64,000 bases of DNA from contig NW_004955417.1 of the NCBI RefSeq assembly GCF_000276665.1, positions 20,898,263 to 20,962,262 of the forward strand, written 5' to 3'. The position numbers and the translations under genes are program-made. Every line of letters begins with the position of its first letter. The first letter of the stretch is position 1. Under the pieces are notes generated by a model. It saw only the letters and a program-made list of their open reading frames with translations, had not been told where the DNA came from and made no database searches. The stretch comes from Chinchilla lanigera. Its lineage: Eukaryota > Chordata > Mammalia > Rodentia > Chinchillidae. Shown in pieces: positions 24,634-36,361 of the stretch.

Positions 24634-25004
24634 TGTCTTAGTTGTTTTTCTCTCATTACTGAGACAAAATACCCAGTGCCCAAAATTAAAGATGGAAAGG
24701 TTTATTTAGCTCACAGTTTGTGGAGGTTTTAGTCCATTCTCAACTGGTTCCAAGGCAAAGTGGCACATGGCAGAAGGCAACAGTTCATGATGGCAGAAGA
24801 CAGCAAAAACAACAAGATCAAAAAGGGAGAAACAGAGAAAGAGAGTAGACTCTTTCTGTTCCTTATATTGTATGCAGGTTACCGGTCTCAGGGTGGGTAT
24901 AGCCCTCATACCCATAATCCCAGCATTGGACCATGAATCAATAACAAGCTCTAGAAGCCTGCTACATGAGGCTTTAGGGGGTCATCTAGACACAAACCAT
25001 AACA
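24634..25004 (-). mobile_element. ERVL-MaLR solo LTR (copy 2 of 3), antisense
   Basis: The minus strand starts tgttatggtttgtg and ends caactaagaca. It matches the copy at 5935-6307 along its length, including the AATAAA-bearing 'gagctaaataaacctttcc' segment. The 371-bp element is flanked by a perfect 5-bp duplication, cttgt at 24629-24633 and 25005-25009, as expected for ERVL integration. Frames at 24706-24915 and 24872-25075 are spurious. Confidence 0.92.
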
Positions 25005-25009
25005 CTTGT

Positions 25010-25084
25010 CATTGTAAATTATTTCACTGTCCTTGGAGGTGTAAATTTTTCAAAACCCTTTTGCAAGTTTTATGATTCAAATGT
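25010..25084. other. Short unassigned spacer
   Basis: AT-rich sequence between the MaLR LTR and the GC-richer segment, with nothing recognised. Confidence 0.5.
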
Positions 25085-25600
25085 GGTAGATTAACTAATG
25101 GTCAAATTGTAGCACCCAGTTGAACTAAATCAGTGTGGTTCTGGGTGTGAAAACCCATCTGAGGATTGTTGCCAACAGTGTAAAAGGAGAACTGGAAGGG
25201 AAAATTGTACTGTTGGTTCCCCTGGAGAAGCTTATGCTGGTTTTCCTGATATGAACTCAGCTGTTCTCATAAGAGGAGCTCGGGTCCTCACTGTCACTGA
25301 GGATGGCTGCAGTTCTTTTTAGGGGAGCTGTGGTCCTTACTGTGAGCAAGGTTTCCTGGCTCCAGTGCAGATCCCTCAGCCTACTGACCCAGATCTTTCA
25401 TCCCACCGGCACAGACTTTGTAGTTTCCACCACTGGCCTTTTGGACTTTCCAATGCAGGTCCTTGATACAGACATGCACATGACATTGTTGTAGGCTTAC
25501 AAATGGACTGCTGGAAGACATTGTCATGGGATCCAGGCCCTCAAGTGGCTTCTTTGGGTCTCTAGCATGTGGACAGATATGCACTCTTCTGCATTTGTCT
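25085..25600 (+). other. GC-richer unassigned segment, possible old LTR
   Basis: The start ('gattaactaatggtcaaattg...acccagttgaactaaatcag...ggtgtgaaaac') loosely resembles MLT2-type LTR starts. The later 'ccaccactggccttttggactttccaatgcagg' resembles text in that LTR class. The end motif was not found. The open frame 25303-25494 shows no protein family. An old ERVL LTR is the likeliest reading, at low confidence. Confidence 0.3.
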
Positions 25601-26439
25601 TTTTGGGTGAATATTATAAAATAATCCTGTGAAGTATGTGTCTTGTATTAACTCTATTCCCATGCAAACCCTGACTACAAAACCATGACTTTCTTTTTCA
25701 AGAGCCAGGAACTTCATGACTTTGGAAGGAATCATCTCTGGGGAGGATGAGATCAGAGCCTAAGCCCAGTTGGCAACTTGCCTCAAGTTTAAAACTTATC
25801 TCCATCCATGAAGATAAATAAAAGTTTATTTTCCTTGAGTAAAGCCACTTAGCAAGCATAGGTGGCCCATGGTTCCTACCCAGCTCCTAAAACTCTTTTT
25901 ACTGTTTCTTTCTTGGTGGTGAGAGGCCAGGATCAATCTGTGGTCTCCTGTGGAGTCAATAAGATCAGAACATAGTCAATTTCGACATGTTCATACAATC
26001 TCCCAATGGAGTAGGGCAGAGGAAATAAAAAGCAAGAACCTACATAAAAGAGCAAGTTGACTGACACCAAAGAGTGTTGAAATCAGCTATTTTGAAACTA
26101 ACAGACAAATAAACAAATGTCCATACCAGTAAAACGGGCTAGTACCCTTCTAGAACTGGGTTTGGCTTTCTCTTGGCTTTCCAGCCCTTCAAGGGACGCA
26201 TAAATGTTCCCCATCTCTAGAAAATAGTGTGCCTCATTCTCTAAGGCTCACACTTCACCCTTGAGTGCATCCCACACATCTACTCTCCCCTTCACATCTC
26301 TTACTGACACATCCTGAAAATTATGTCCCACAACAGGAGCCACTGAACCTGTTACAAAAGGGTGGGGTAAGTTCCCTATTTCGGCTAAGGGAATCTCTCA
26401 AACTCAGCCTGGTGACAATATGCTCTTTCCTCCAAGATA
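25601..26439. other. Unassigned stretch
   Basis: Moderate GC with no coding frame of note and no repeat recognised with confidence. Confidence 0.45.
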
Positions 26440-26545
26440 TACAAGTTCTGGTTCCCTCATCTGGAAAATGAAGGCAGTCATTTCTGTTTGACAGACTGGT
26501 TGAGAATATTCGATGACATAGTGCCTGTCACCTTATAATATCAAC
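26440..26545 (+). mobile_element. MIR SINE fragment
   Basis: 'ggttccctcatctggaaaatg' followed by 'tgacatagtgcctgtcac' follows the MIR order (cctcatctgtaaaatg ... agtgcctggcac). It is an ancient, diverged, non-coding fragment. Confidence 0.55.
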
Positions 26546-28339
26546 GCATATTGCATAATGAATAAATATCACTTTCCTCGTACTTCCCTTCAGCAAGACA
26601 ATAAACTTTAAGCACACGCTCAAAGACTTTTCTGCATTGATCTTGTCCTGCTAGGTACTTGCCTGTATCGAATGACTAGAGGGACATGTTTGCCTCTTAC
26701 TTTTTACTTGTCTACTACTTTTGCCTGTCTCTACTATGAGAATCATGATGAGACGTGAAAGGCAATGCTTAGCAAACCTATTAAGGGAAGGAGCTGCTCA
26801 AGCAAGGCAATGCTAAGCTTAAAAAAACTTGTATGAAATGGTGGTTGAAAAAGTACAAATAATGAAATAATATAAAACAGAATTAAGTGAGAATTCTAAT
26901 CAAAGTATAAGTACAAGTTGATGAAATGAAAATTGTCTCCTTACTATTCTTGAAATGCATAAAAACTTCAACCCTGGGAAAGATTTCTGCTACACTATTT
27001 ATATGAAATGTAATGTGATTAATGAATACAAGTGTGTGAATCTGGTTCTGAATCTCCCATAGTACAGAAGACTGTGCTTACATCCAGAACTGGTTTCTGA
27101 GTAGCTGTTCTCAGATGTTGCTTGACTCTTTTCTGTCCTCTAGTGGTAATCTGAAGAATTCCTTCACTTTTAGTTCTAGACTGCCCCATTCTTTATTGAA
27201 AACAATTGTCTCAAATCCTGAATTGTAGAACCTAGAAGATTGAAACACTCTGTAAGCAAAGGAAATACAGGAATAGTGATTTCATATTCTCCAGAAATAT
27301 AATAAAAATTACTCTCATGTCAGGTTGGCTTTCTATTTGTCCTTGATTGTGCATTTTTACATGACAACTAGAAAGTTAGTTGTTATGTAAAACTACAAGG
27401 ATTTAAAGACAATGTAATATGACCAGAAAAGGCAAGCAAACTTCTTTGAACGTTTGCCATGCGTTAGGGACTATATGGTAATCTCCAAGAGACAAGGAGG
27501 AAGTGAATATGTTACTGAGGCCATAAAGCACCAAGATGTGTGTGTCGGGGGGTCTTCTCAGAGATCATACAAATTTTGAGTGAAATGTTTGAGATCTGGC
27601 CTAGCTATCGTAATGGAGTTCTTACTTTTAATCACTACACATCCTTGCCCTAGCAGTCTTAGTACGAATATATTTCCCAGGTATGAATGGTATTCAAGAA
27701 GAACCAAAATGTCATCCTGTTTTGCCTTACAATTTTTTTCTCATTGCCAAAATATTACACTAATGAACAGTAGATATTATTTTTAAATTTTCTAAAGAGA
27801 ATAATATCACTTCTTTTTCCCATGACATAAATACCTCAATATCCTCTGTTTGGCTTCTGGATCTAACCAAACCCACCGGAAACACCTTTGTTAAAGCTAC
27901 CAATGACATTGTCGAGCACGGTCAGACAATAAGAACATGTATACTTACTTGATCTTGACTTAGACTGTCAACCATTATACCTGAGACCATTCCCTTCTTT
28001 TAAAGGTATTCTTTTCACTTCTGTTAATATTTCTTCTCATTTCTTGCATTTTCTTCCCCTTTTCTTCATTTTTGTCTTCATTTTTATGAAAGCCTTCCTT
28101 TTAGTTTATAGTACTTTATGAACTCCCACCCTCTATTTCAAACAGAAGTTTTTCAGCCTTATATATTGGCTCTCTGTTTATTCCCATAGATTAAACAGCA
28201 AAACCCATGCACCCACTTTAAAGCCACATTTATATCTGTAGCTACAAACTTTCCAATAAGACCTCTAATCTCCTCTCTAGCTAAGTAACTGACATCTCTT
28301 TCACAATCCTCAAATTCATCTAAAACTTAATACACCCTA
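26546..28339. other. Unassigned stretch
   Basis: AT-rich, becoming pyrimidine-rich toward 28000-28340, where it may be a diverged upstream continuation of the L2 fragment. No gene is recognised. Confidence 0.45.
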
Positions 28340-29370
28340 AATATTTATCTTGGTTCTCCACAGCAACTTACAACAACCTCATCTATATCTATCACATTGA
28401 ATTTTGCCATCTCAGTAATTGACATTCTTATCTCCTCTGCCCAACAAACAAGAAATGTTGGAGCCATGATTTATCTCTATCTTCTTTTCCTCATATCACA
28501 AACAAACTCACTCAGAATTCTATCTCTACACCTTTCCTGAACTCATCCTCCAACTGCATAGCCCCAGACACTCACATTAAGTCCCATGACTATTTCAAAA
28601 GTCCCCTAGTCTTCTCACTTGTTCTGTCCTAATGTAATTTTACACTAGCCTTTTAAAAGACCTTAATTTTCAAATACAATTATTTCACTCACTGGCTCAA
28701 AGTTGATCCATGCCTTCTTATTTCACTTAAAGGAACCTCAAATCCTTCATTTCCCACACAATGTGGCCTCCACCTATGCACTTTGCTACGCTTTATATTG
28801 TCTTTTTGGTTTTGTTTTTGGTTTTTTTGGTACCGGAGATCAAACTCAGGAACTTGCACTTAGCAGGCAGGTGCTTGCGCTGCTGAGCTGTATCCCTGGC
28901 CTGCTACTCTTTATATTGTAACAACATCTAGTCACTCTTTCTTCCATTCATAGTCTCACACAAATCACAGTTGACTTTCCAACACTTTGTTGCTATTTTC
29001 AACCTTTGTTTTCTGTACCCAAATACCTTACCTTTGGAAGCACCATATATTTGTTGCTGTACGGGGAATGATAGCTTTTCCTATATAATTTTTCTCTCCC
29101 AAAAAAGGATTATATTGATACCCCTATGTAGCCCATCAGCACAATTGCACTTCTTATTTTGCTGTAGAATTTCTCATATCACATCATCTTACCAATGTAT
29201 TATATAATTTTCTTATTAACCATGTTGCATTTTTATTGTTCATGTTTTCTCCAATAGAATGTATATTTCATAAGAGTTGGGATCTTTGTTGGTTTACTTT
29301 TTTTGTGTATGATCACTCATAGCAGGGCCTGGCACATAGAATATCAAAAATTATTTGATAAATGAATGGC
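28340..29370 (+). mobile_element. LINE-2 3' region, long fragment split by an ID
   Basis: This is the ancient mammalian L2 3' part. It has the C/T-rich body and the 'aaatccttcatttcccac...atgtggcctccacctatg' type segment. The diagnostic end is 'gaatgtatatttcataagagttgggatctttg' and 'gcagggcctggcacatagaatatc...tgataaatgaatgg' (29270-29370). An antisense ID is inserted at 28802-28902. No L2 ORF is intact. Confidence 0.75.
28802..28902 (-). mobile_element. ID SINE, antisense, inserted in L2
   Basis: The plus strand shows the T-rich tail, then ggtaccggagatcaaactcagg...ctgagctgtatccctggcc. Flanking duplications gctacgctttatattgt (28785-28801) and gctactctttatattgt (28903-28919) differ at one of 17 positions. 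It inserted after the L2 was already in place. Confidence 0.92.
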
Positions 29371-29568
29371 AAGACAAAAGTGTTATTTTAAAACATTTAT
29401 ATCATACAATGGAAAAGAGACAGTGGACAATGTCTGGCTTACTCTTTCAGAAGCAGTCTATATTTATTCAAAGTATTTTATTTCTTCAGTTCTAAGATGA
29501 ATATAAATTTTCTAACATGAAAAGTATTATGCTTTATTTTATCTGGCGAGATGCTTGTAAAAAATATT

Positions 29569-29947
29569 GTTATAGTCAACTTTTCATTACTGCAATAAAA
29601 TACTTGTGATAATAAGCTTATAAAGAGGGAAGCTTTATTTTGGCTCACGGTTCTTGATGTTTCAGTCCATGAATGATTGGTGCCATTGCTATGAGTGGTG
29701 CAGAACATCATGGGGAAAGCACATTATGGAGTAAACTATCACCTCACGGTGTCTGGGAAATGAAAAAGAAAAAGAAGACCAAGGTACCATGAAGCAGGTG
29801 GAGGGCACAACTCCAATGACCTGAAATATCTCACTAGGCTTCACCTCTTAGGGGTTCCAGCAGCTCTCAACAGCAGCACCAGCTGTTAAAGGGAGCAAAC
29901 CTTCATTACATGGGTGTGTGGGACCACTCCAGACCCAAACTATAGCA
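29569..29947 (-). mobile_element. ERVL-MaLR LTR, antisense
   Basis: The minus strand begins tgctatagtttgggtctgg and ends with the MaLR-type 'ttgcagtaatgaaaagttgac'. It includes the segment seen on plus as 'tttattttggctcacggttcttgatgtttcagtccatg'. Its closest relative in the window is the sense LTR at 31100-31472 (same tgctatacttt-type start). The frame 29478-29711 is spurious. Confidence 0.82.
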
Positions 29948-31020
29948 AGCACGTCTTCTGTCAATAATCAGCTGTGCTTTCTAGACACTGACTGACTTAG
30001 AGCACATTTTCACTTACATGTGGTACCTCAAGAAGAAAAACTCAGTATATACATAAAATCATAACATAATCATATTCTATTTGATCTTCATATATAAAAT
30101 ATTATATATAATAATAAAAAATTAAAGAGGTAGTTGACAGTGTCAGAGTCAAGGGGAAGAAATAGAATGTGTAAATCACAGAATACAAGGTGGGAACTGT
30201 ATAGAATAAAAATCAGAAAACAACTTTCATCTGAGTATAGTTAAGGAGAGTGCACTACATTGAAAAATTTATCTAAATTTTACTGTAGCTGTCTTTCTCA
30301 AGGGAGAATGGCATAAATCACCATTTATGCTAAAATTTCAATTTGTCCCATGCTGTAAATACTTATCTATATTTAGCTATGTTTATATATGTAAACATAA
30401 AAGAACATATTGCAATTTACATATAACTACACATATAAGGATATACATACATATATATAACATTATCTTATATATCTGAACTATACACAATGAAATTTAT
30501 TTTTTAAGTTGATGATACAAATAAAATTCAGTTGTAAGTCATGTTGAAGGAGCTAATTTGAGTTATAAAACCAGTTGTTATTTTTTAATCATTTGTATGT
30601 TATTGCAAAAGCATATTTTAAATAGTATAGCCAAAAATATATTCTTATAAAATTTCTGTTCCCTCTTGTAACTCAACATTCAAACATTCGAAGATTAAAT
30701 TTCATAAAATGACTATTTTGGGAAAACTGAAATACGAAGATTAATTTTGTAACTGTTTCAAGAACTCAGCCAGTTGTAGGATAAAATAAAGATTTCTGAT
30801 ATCTTACAATCTTGACAGTCCAAATATATTTAAATATAACTCAACAAATTCATTTTATTTTTGGCACTAGTGAGGAGAAGCACGTGTAAGAGTGCTAACT
30901 ATTTCAATAATATAATATATGCACAGCCTTAGAAGGGAAGGTTTTTAAGTTCTTACTTAAGTATGTGAAATTATTGCTGCATGAATTCTAAAAATACAGA
31001 ACATGTATCGATCTACCTAT
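29948..31020. other. Unassigned AT-rich stretch
   Basis: Mostly AT-rich. 29985-30300 ('ttttcacttacatgtggtacctcaag...') may be a very old L1 3' UTR scrap. No gene recognised. Confidence 0.4.
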
Positions 31021-31063
31021 CAATTAGTAACTGATCTCTCTTCCTCTCTGTCTGTCCCACCTC

Positions 31064-31098
31064 TTGCCCTTACTCTCCCTCTCTCTCTCTCTCTCCAG
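31064..31098. repeat. (CT)n-rich short repeat
   Basis: A CT-rich run (ctccctctctctctctctctctcc) immediately precedes the MaLR LTR. Confidence 0.9.
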
Positions 31099-31099
31099 T

Positions 31100-31472
31100 T
31101 GCTATACTTTGGTTGATGAGTGGTCCCGCAAAGGCCCACGTCTTGATGTGTTGTACCCCATCCCATGCTGCTCTCCGAAAATGCTAGAACCTTTTAGAGT
31201 TAGAGCCTATTTGAAGAAAAATCATGGAGGCCATGCCTTTGAGTGGAACACTGAAATTATAGACAATACCCCTTTCTTTTTTGCATCCCGGCCACCATGA
31301 AATGAGTAGCCTTCCCCTATCACACAGTCACACCATGATGTGTTTTGCTGCTACAGGCCCAAAACAGTAGTACAAAATGACCATGAACTGAAACATCTGA
31401 ATTCATGAGCCAAAACATATTTGCTTCCTTTTATCTCAGGTATTTGTCACAGTGACAAAAAGTTGAATAACA
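31100..31472 (+). mobile_element. ERVL-MaLR solo LTR
   Basis: The start tgctatactttggttgatg, 'atcccggccaccatgaaatgag', 'ccatgaactgaaacatctgaattcatgagcc' and the end 'tcaggtatttgtcacagtgacaaaaagttgaataaca' reproduce the MaLR LTR plan. The flanks (ccagt/gcctt) do not form a clear 5-bp TSD. The 78-codon frame 31064-31300 is inside it and is not a gene. Confidence 0.85.
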
Positions 31473-32039
31473 GCCTTAATATACAGTAAACTTAAAGTGA
31501 ATTTAGACTGATAGTTGCAACTCAGCTACAGAACCACTGATGTCCTTATAATGCTGCTTTGCTTACTCCTCACTTTGGGAAACCTAAATCAACCTTACCC
31601 ATTCATGCAGTTCAGCCTCAGAGCAAGTGGCTACATTGTGGGATCCACACAGAGTTCCGATATCTTTGGGCCTTTTGTGGAATATTATGTTACTTGGTGT
31701 CCTCAGTTTCCTGATACATTGAAGTGTAGTGGATTTACAGATTATCTGGCTTTAATAGGCTTTTAGAGTAAGAATAAAATGATGATTGCTCATCATAATT
31801 TCTCATTTGAACTAAAACTGTTCATTTTTTTATTTTTACAGGGATAATTAACTCATGGTTTTCAGCCATCCTTACCTTTTAATATATATTTTAAAGCTAC
31901 ACTCTTAAGTACTACTAATGTAGCATAATTTTCTGTTTATCTATGTGTTACACATAGTGTATCTTTAGTGTCATCAGAGAATACATTCTGGGAGAACTTG
32001 AACTTTTAATTTTTTCACTTGTAAATCCAGGTTATAGCA
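31473..32039. other. Unassigned stretch
   Basis: AT-rich with chance frames only (e.g. 83 codons at 31515-31766, no family resemblance). Confidence 0.45.
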
Positions 32040-32410
32040 CAGTTCATGACTGTGCCAGGGTGCAGAGACGAGAGATTACTAGGAGTCAGGACCTAATTCA
32101 AACTCTGAGAAGACCCAGAGGGACTGCCCTTAACCAGGACCCCTCAGCACGAGAGACTCTCTTAAAGACATCCCTGAGTCGAAGTTTCTATGGTTTTTAT
32201 TAATAGAACCACGAAGAAAGGATAAAGGACAAAAAATGAATCTGGGCAGGAACTCATGTAGGGAAAAAGGGAAGGACAGTGGAAGGTCAGGGTGATCTGT
32301 TACATCACTGACCTTAGGTGATAAATCAGAGTATGCGGAGGAAGAGACCAGAGCATTCATCCCATAAGGAGATGCGTTTTTATCCTGTTGGGACTTGTGG
32401 CCTTATAGTC
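32040..32410 (-). mobile_element. Candidate solo retroviral LTR, antisense
   Basis: Read on the minus strand there is a C/T-rich U3-like part and AATAAAAACC at plus ~32194-32203 as poly-A signal. A U5-like part follows, with 'gactcagggatgtctttaag', 'gaggggtcctggtt' and 'ctctgcaccctggcac'. This layout fits a class I or II ERV LTR. No TSD was found and the family is unknown. The frame 32130-32360 lies within it. Confidence 0.5.
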
Positions 32411-32454
32411 TATTATTTTAATCTCCAACCAGTACAATGATATGATTAAGAACT

Positions 32455-32630
32455 GATCCCAGAGACAGACAGTCTAGTTTTCAATTTTAAATTAAGCTTA
32501 AGACAATTTCTCAAGTTTTCTGACTCATGAATTCTTGAACTACAAAACTGAAATAAGAACAGTATTTAATTCATGAGCTGTTATTTATTTTAAGTGAGAT
32601 ATTATTTATAAAATATCTTGAAACTATTCA
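32455..32630 (+). mobile_element. MIR SINE fragment
   Basis: The order 'cagacagtctagttttcaatttt...cttaagacaatttctcaagttttctgactcatgaattcttgaactacaaaactgaaataagaacagtattt...agtgagatatta' follows the MIR consensus (caagttacttaacctctctg ... cctcatctgtaaaatgggaataatagtacc). It is ancient and diverged. Confidence 0.5.
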
Positions 32631-35309
32631 TTGAACATACAAAAGATTATATAGTTATGTCTTAAATAAACCTTAAACTCTAAAGATATATTTAGATTTA
32701 AGTAGTGGACAAGAGAATGAATGTATTTATGTAGCTTAGGAGATTTTGAAGATGACAAATTTCCTTTCTGAGCATTTTAATTGGTTCCCACATTATTAGA
32801 ATGACAAAATACCTTTAGGATCCATCAGCTGTCTTAGATATAAACAGCTTTCTCAAACATGATCGCAAAATTGTCTTTCTTTCATCAATTCTTTCCATTG
32901 ATGTAGCATAATTTTCTCATTTAAACATATTAAAATATATGTTTCATAGGACAATATTGATAAAAATATTTGAATGTGGAGAAGCAGCGCAATACTATTT
33001 TCATTTAAAAAGTCTTTAGGTTGTGAAATCATCATTTTTACTTGTGTATCCATTTATGTAAACTAAAATATGAGATATATATAGATGTACAGATATATAT
33101 AATACAAACTCATTAGCAAATGTTCTCAGTATGTCACATTATTAAACACAATGTCTTATTTTTCTTTTCAAAAAATTACATTATATTGAAAATATCATCA
33201 AGTTACTTCCTTTTCTCTCAGGAAGTTAACACCACAATTATGAATATTAAACTTTATGTCATATATCGGTAAGAATTGTCCCTTTATTAAAAGATTCATA
33301 TTACATTATGAAGTTCACTGATTCACTTGTCCTTTCTGAATTATTCGTGAATTACACGAGCTCCTTTAAAGGTCAAGTTTTTTAATGTCTTTATAGCCCA
33401 AAGCTAAGTTGGTTAAATCAACTGTTATGATACATTTTCCTTTTGCTACTTAGCCGTGAATGATGTGCACATCGTTTGCTGGATATTATTTGCTTTGTTT
33501 TTAAGTCTTAGATATGGAAGTGTTTCTCTTAATAAAATTTAGTATCTGATGGTCCATAAATTTGTATCTCTGGATGTTGAAATTACGATCTTGCATAAGG
33601 ATTTTATTTTTAATGAAACTTTATATATACACCTGGACTTTCTCTTTGCATAATTATTTTCATTATGTTAGTGGATATATATTAATATTCCTTACCCCCA
33701 TGAAACTCTTTAACTATTCCCTATCCCCAAGAAACTCTTTACTTCTTTAACTATGTAGAAATTTAGCCAAAATGTATTTCAGAGGGCAATGACATTCTGA
33801 AACTCTTTGGACTACCTTGAGATACTACCAGGTTATAAACTAATTTTGCTAATGTGGTCCCTGAGACCTAAAATGATATGATTAATGTGCTCAATAATAA
33901 GATTTATGTGAAGATCAGTCTATGATGAATGGAATAACTTAACCTTTCAAGATCATTCCAGGGCATCCAGTCCTATTGCACTAGATGAAATATTATTAAC
34001 AAATAGTTTCTAAAATATTTTCAAAAACACATATTGATTTTTATTATATTCATATAACTCATAACAGAGTAACCCTCCTGCACCTTATAAGTATAATAGT
34101 TTGACAATTTAAAAATAGTAATCTGAAGGAAGTATATGGTGAATGAGAGCGCAAAAATTTTGGAGATGCTACCAAGGCTATCAAAAAGAGAATCAGGTAA
34201 AAAGAGAAAAACATTTCATGATGTTGACCTCATTTCAAGCCACATGCTATACTACATACCACAGAAGAAATAATTTGTAAGCTGTAGGATTTTTCTAAAG
34301 AAATGGTGTGATACTCAGTAAGTAAAAACGAAAACACAAGTTCATAAGAATGAAATGTTATAAGTAAAATTGTGTAGAACTTCATAGTAAACTACAGGGA
34401 CTTAGTGTTTGTACTAGGAAAAATGTCTGGAGTAATTAAAAATTGGATGACAGAACTTTTCCTTGGTACATCCTTCACCAGAACCTATCATTTCTTGAAA
34501 GATATTAGGATCCTCTGTATGTTTCATTTGTACACAAAATATCAAATAAGTGAGACAAAACTACTTGCACAATAATAGATAAATGGAAAAGCATAGCACA
34601 TTGATATAATAAGTATTTCAGAAAAGGGAGAGAGAATTTATCTTATTATGCCAGTAAGTAATGTGATTATATGACAAGGTTCAGGTTGATGATACTGTAT
34701 CTGAAATATTTGGGACAAGAATTATTTCTTATTTTGTACTTTTTTAGTATTTGCATTTGAATAAGGAGATATGTTGGGAATGGAAATGAAATTTAATACT
34801 GAAATTCCTTTTATGTGTTTGTTTAATGTGTACTTTATTCATACAGTCTGAAAGGAATTTTATACAAAGTTTTTAGTATGGTTGTCTTGTGAGGTCAAGT
34901 GTAAACTCTTTGAGTTGTTTTAGCACATTATCCTTAAACGTTTGGAATTTAGAGCATTTTGCATTTTCACGCTACGGATGTTCAACCCAAAAACTTAAAA
35001 AATATGTGATATAAATTTTTTTTTAATGTTAAACTGAATTGTAGAACATACACAAAGTAGGCTACACCCTAAACATTTTAAAGGCATCTGAAAATTCATG
35101 TAGCTAACAGTATTCTTAAGGTTCATTCTCACCATTTCTACTAAAGAAATGTATTGGAGAGATTATCCAGCACTTTAAAAAGATCCTAAAATCATAAAGA
35201 TATGACAGAAATAAAATTGTCTCTATTTTCAGAAATGTTTGATCATATATAATGAAATTTGAACAAACATAAATTAAAAATAAGTGAATTTATTATGACA
35301 TAGAAGCAA
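32631..35309. other. Unassigned AT-rich stretch
   Basis: About 2.7 kb without a recognised gene or repeat. An imperfect local direct repeat (gaaactctttaact / gaaactctttacttctttaact) occurs at 33701-33752. Confidence 0.5.
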
Positions 35310-35545
35310 GTCAAAGTAGACAAATCAATTATATTTCTTATACTAACTACAAAATATACAAAAATATACTAACTACAAAAATATAAAAAAAAATTAAATA
35401 TCCACTAGGAATGGTACCTTGAAAACAAACACTACAAAAATTTCTAGGAATAAATTTAATAAAAGCTCTCCAACATCTCTATGTGGAATATATTTTATAA
35501 AACATTGCTAAGAAAAGTTTTACATGTTCTAAATAAATGAAGGGC
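35310..35545 (+). mobile_element. LINE-1 ORF2 fragment
   Basis: 'aaatcaattatatttcttatactaac...' and 'ctacaaaaatttctaggaataaatttaataaaagctctccaacatctctatgtggaa' follow the same ORF2 segment as bases 1-150 of this window. It is strongly decayed. The 'actaactacaaaa' piece is locally duplicated at 35342-35378. Confidence 0.65.
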
Positions 35546-35578
35546 TAATTAGTTTGATGTTTTTGTTGTATTCTGTTT

Positions 35579-35666
35579 GGGTTTTCTTTGGTACTAGGAA
35601 TTGAATAACTCAGGATCTTGTGCTTGCCGGGCCAGCCCTCTGCCGCTGAGCTATATCCCTGACCTA
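35579..35666 (-). mobile_element. ID SINE, antisense
   Basis: The plus strand shows ggtactaggaattgaataactcaggatcttgtgcttgccgggcc...gctgagctatatccctgacc. It is diverged, with an insertion in the B-box region (gaattgaataactc), so it is an older copy. Confidence 0.85.
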
Positions 35667-36217
35667 GGATAATTAGTTTTTACTTTATCTAATAGTATTG
35701 TATAGGGGAGTTTCAAGAATAAAACAGAAAGTTTCCATATTCTGCCACTATATTTCGTTTAATGTTTCTTCTAATGGTGACCTATTCTACTTCCGTGGAA
35801 CAGATAGTAATGATATTATATTGTTAGCGAAAATCTATATTTTGTTTAGATAGCCTCAATTTGTCTTAATGTATGTCCCAGGATTCTATCAAGAATACTA
35901 CATTTCATTTGTTCTTTCTCTCTTAAACTTGTCTTGCCAATACGACTTTTCAAGGCTTTCCTTGTTTTCAAAAACTTTGGTAATATTGGAGATTATTTTT
36001 CATATGTTTTGTAGAATGACCTTAGCTTGAAATTTCTACATGATTTAAATATCTTACTTATTTTCCAATTATTTTTTCATTCAATCACTGATATCTAAAT
36101 GGATTTGTACACATTAATTTTATGCTACAGGCATGATCCAATATCAGTTATTGTTTTAACTTTTAGTCATAGTACAGTACTACAGGATTATTCTGTGTCA
36201 TTTTATCCCAGTGCTGG
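35667..36217. other. Unassigned AT-rich stretch
   Basis: Nothing recognised between two ID insertions. Confidence 0.45.
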
Positions 36218-36229
36218 AATCAACATTTT

Positions 36230-36349
36230 CTTTTCTTTTTTTTTTTTTGGGGGGGGGGGTTGTTTTTTTTCCAGTACTGGGAATCGAACTCACAACTTTG
36301 CACTTGCCAGGCAGGAGCTGTGCCGCTGAGCTAAATCCCCAGCCCCTAA
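36230..36349 (-). mobile_element. ID SINE, antisense, with 12-bp TSD and odd tail
   Basis: The body (about 36270-36347) reads on the minus strand as ggggctggggatttagctcagcggcacag...gagttcgattcccagtactgg, with an exact B box. Perfect duplications aatcaacatttt lie at 36218-36229 and 36350-36361. Its tail on the plus strand is a T-run interrupted by 11 consecutive G (about 36249-36259), meaning the A-tail contains a C-run. Confidence 0.93.
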
Positions 36350-36361
36350 AATCAACATTTT

